Assembly (NCBI GenBank): GCA_021781855.1
Contig: JAJXWC010000044.1
Coordinates: 1 to 14,342 of the forward strand
Direction of reading: 5' to 3'
DNA from: Bacillota bacterium
GTDB lineage: Bacteria; Bacillota; Bacilli; Lactobacillales; Streptococcaceae
Length of the DNA: 14,342 nt
Below, one piece after another: positions 13,616 through 14,342 of this stretch. The position numbers and the translations under genes were made by a program. The notes under the pieces are model-generated. The model was not told the DNA's origin, did no database searches, and was given only the letters and a program-made list of their open reading frames with translations. How positions within the stretch are numbered: position 1 is the first letter of the stretch; each line of letters opens with the position of its first letter.

Positions 13616-13736
13616 ATTTGCGAATGAAAAGTCGGAAAGTTAGGTGCTTGCGCAGGTTCTCCGATTTATCTATTTTTATTCACTTCAGCGTTGATAAATT
13701 TAATTTTTATGGGAACGGTCTCATATTTATGCTTAT

Positions 13737-13765
13737 ATTGTACACGTTTTCATATGGCTTGTCAA
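13737..13765 (-). promoter_or_regulatory. rbs operon promoter
   Basis: A perfect -35 (TTGACA, 13765-13760), a 17-bp spacer and a -10 of TACAAT (13742-13737) form the best sigma-A promoter in the window. It lies downstream of the purB terminator. Confidence 0.88.
13739..13752. promoter_or_regulatory. cre / LacI-family operator over the rbs -10
   Basis: TGAAAACGTGTACA on the minus strand matches 13 of 14 positions of the CcpA consensus TGWAANCGNTNWCA, and the plus-strand reading also matches 13. It overlaps the -10 and spacer, where binding would block RNA polymerase. LacI-family operators look alike, so CcpA, RbsR or both may bind here. Confidence 0.7.
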
Positions 13766-13790
13766 TATTCTTTTGATTAAATTTTCATGA

Positions 13791-13826
13791 CAAAAGGCAC
13801 TAAATTTTAAATTCAGTGCCTTTTTT
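13791..13826. terminator. bidirectional terminator after purB
   Basis: GGCACT/AGTGCC with inner AATTT/AAATT pairs forms a stem flanked by AAAA on the left and TTTTTT on the right. It ends purB transcription on the minus strand (GCCTTTTG) and would also work on the plus strand. The 76 bases between it and the purB stop show nothing else. Confidence 0.82.
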
Positions 13827-13902
13827 CGAATGCGGTAGCGCTATATTAGCATGCACTACAAATATAAAAGCAAAGCGAGAATCTACAGGTAAAATAAGTC
13901 TT

Positions 13903-14342
13903 TCAGTCCAAACCCACACGGTGGAAAATCTCATCCACACGCTTCAGGTGATAATGATAATCAAAAGCAGCATCAATGTCTGCATCTGTCAAATACTCAC
14001 GAATCTGCCTATTTTTTTCAACCAGCGGACGAAACATGACTTGTTCGTCCCAAGATTGCGCCGTCAGGGGCTGGACGAGGTCATAAGCCGCTTCACGTGT
14101 CATCCCTTTTTCAATCAACTCTAGCATCACGTGCTGGCTATAAATCAAGCCAAAGGTCGCATCCATATTGCGTTTCATGTTTTCAGGAAAAACCGTCAGA
14201 TTTTTGACGATATTACTGAAACGCGCGAGTTGGTAATCTAGCAACTCTGTCGTGTCAGGCGCAATGATGCGCTCTGCTGAACTGTGGCTGATGTCGCGTT
14301 CATGCCAAAGCGCCACGTCTTGAAAAGCGGTCAGCGCATGTC
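13903..14342 (-). CDS. purB: adenylosuccinate lyase, C-terminal part
   Basis: PurB cleaves adenylosuccinate to AMP and SAICAR to AICAR plus fumarate in purine synthesis. About 145 C-terminal residues are visible, and the frame is open to the right edge (HALTAFQDVALWHERDISHSSAERI), so the gene starts outside the window. The block WHERDISHSSAER followed by LDYQLARFSNIVKNLTVFPENM, NMDATFGLIYSQ and MTREAAYDLVQ is characteristic of the Gram-positive, tetrameric PurB group. The C-terminus KRVDEIFHRVGLD is also typical. A GTG at 14316 is internal and is not a start. The gene is followed by a bidirectional terminator, so it is independent of the rbs operon. Nearby ribose 5-phosphate production feeds PRPP for purines, but I see no regulatory link. 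Confidence 0.95.
   Translation of the reverse strand, partial: HALTAFQDVALWHERDISHSSAERIIAPDTTELLDYQLARFSNIVKNLTVFPENMKRNMDATFGLIYSQHVMLELIEKGMTREAAYDLVQPLTAQSWDEQVMFRPLVEKNRQIREYLTDADIDAAFDYHYHLKRVDEIFHRVGLD

Larger units (their letters stand above)
13527..13730 (-). other. long leader of the rbs operon
   Basis: From the predicted start of transcription near 13730 to the rbsR ATG is about 200 nt with no reading frame of interest. It holds the AAATCGG/CCGATTT-closed domain, the TTAACAG inverted repeat and the divergent repeat copy G. It does not match a riboswitch that I can recognise. Confidence 0.45.

Noticed and set aside
13903..14316. Short 137-residue gene starting at GTG 14316
   Set aside because: The frame stays open to the window edge and the upstream residues fit PurB, so the GTG is an internal valine codon.

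Overview
All recognisable genes in this window are on the minus strand, so transcription runs from high to low coordinates. The gene set and style point to a low-GC Gram-positive lactic acid bacterium, most likely Lactococcus or a close relative. Signs of this are an rbsRKDACB ribose operon, a lipoprotein-type ribose-binding protein, TGTTATAAT extended -10 promoters, AAGGAG ribosome binding sites and CcpA-type cre sites. The species is not resolved.

Right to left: the C-terminal part of purB (adenylosuccinate lyase) enters at the right edge and ends at a bidirectional hairpin terminator. Next is a strong sigma-A promoter (TTGACA, 17 bp, TACAAT) with a cre/LacI-type operator over its -10, then a leader of about 200 nt, then the ribose operon rbsR-rbsK-rbsD-rbsA-rbsC-rbsB (13526 to 7499). 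It encodes a LacI-family regulator, ribokinase, ribose pyranase, a duplicated ABC ATPase, the permease and the binding lipoprotein, and it ends at a hairpin at 7417-7445. Transketolase (tkt) follows from its own promoter, which has two overlapping extended -10 boxes and a cre-like site. Ribose is imported, set to the right anomer, phosphorylated to ribose 5-phosphate and then enters the non-oxidative pentose phosphate pathway through transketolase.

Downstream of tkt lies about 390 nt without a gene, packed with short perfect stem-loops and closed by a 28-bp perfect palindrome terminator. Then comes a tight three-gene operon of unknown function: a 356-residue protein with an internal duplication and an EF-hand-like loop, a DUF2200 protein, and an 83-residue membrane protein. 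It has its own promoter and terminator. After that are an N-terminally anchored alpha/beta hydrolase, asd (aspartate-semialdehyde dehydrogenase) and, overlapping it by ATGA, a NUDIX hydrolase cut by the left edge.

The most unusual signal is a family of ~61-nt long-stem hairpin repeats inside the rbs operon. There are two tandem copies before rbsB, two before rbsD (plus a fragment at the rbsK stop), one between rbsR and rbsK, and a divergent one in front of rbsR. Each ends just before a Shine-Dalgarno sequence. The inner arms differ between copies but stay complementary, and one copy supplies the last codons of rbsR. Also notable are a near-identical 23-bp inverted repeat (TTAACAG-N9-CTGTTAA) in the promoter of the unknown operon and in the rbs leader, and a shared palindrome (TTTGACAAATTTGTCAAA) in two 3' regions.
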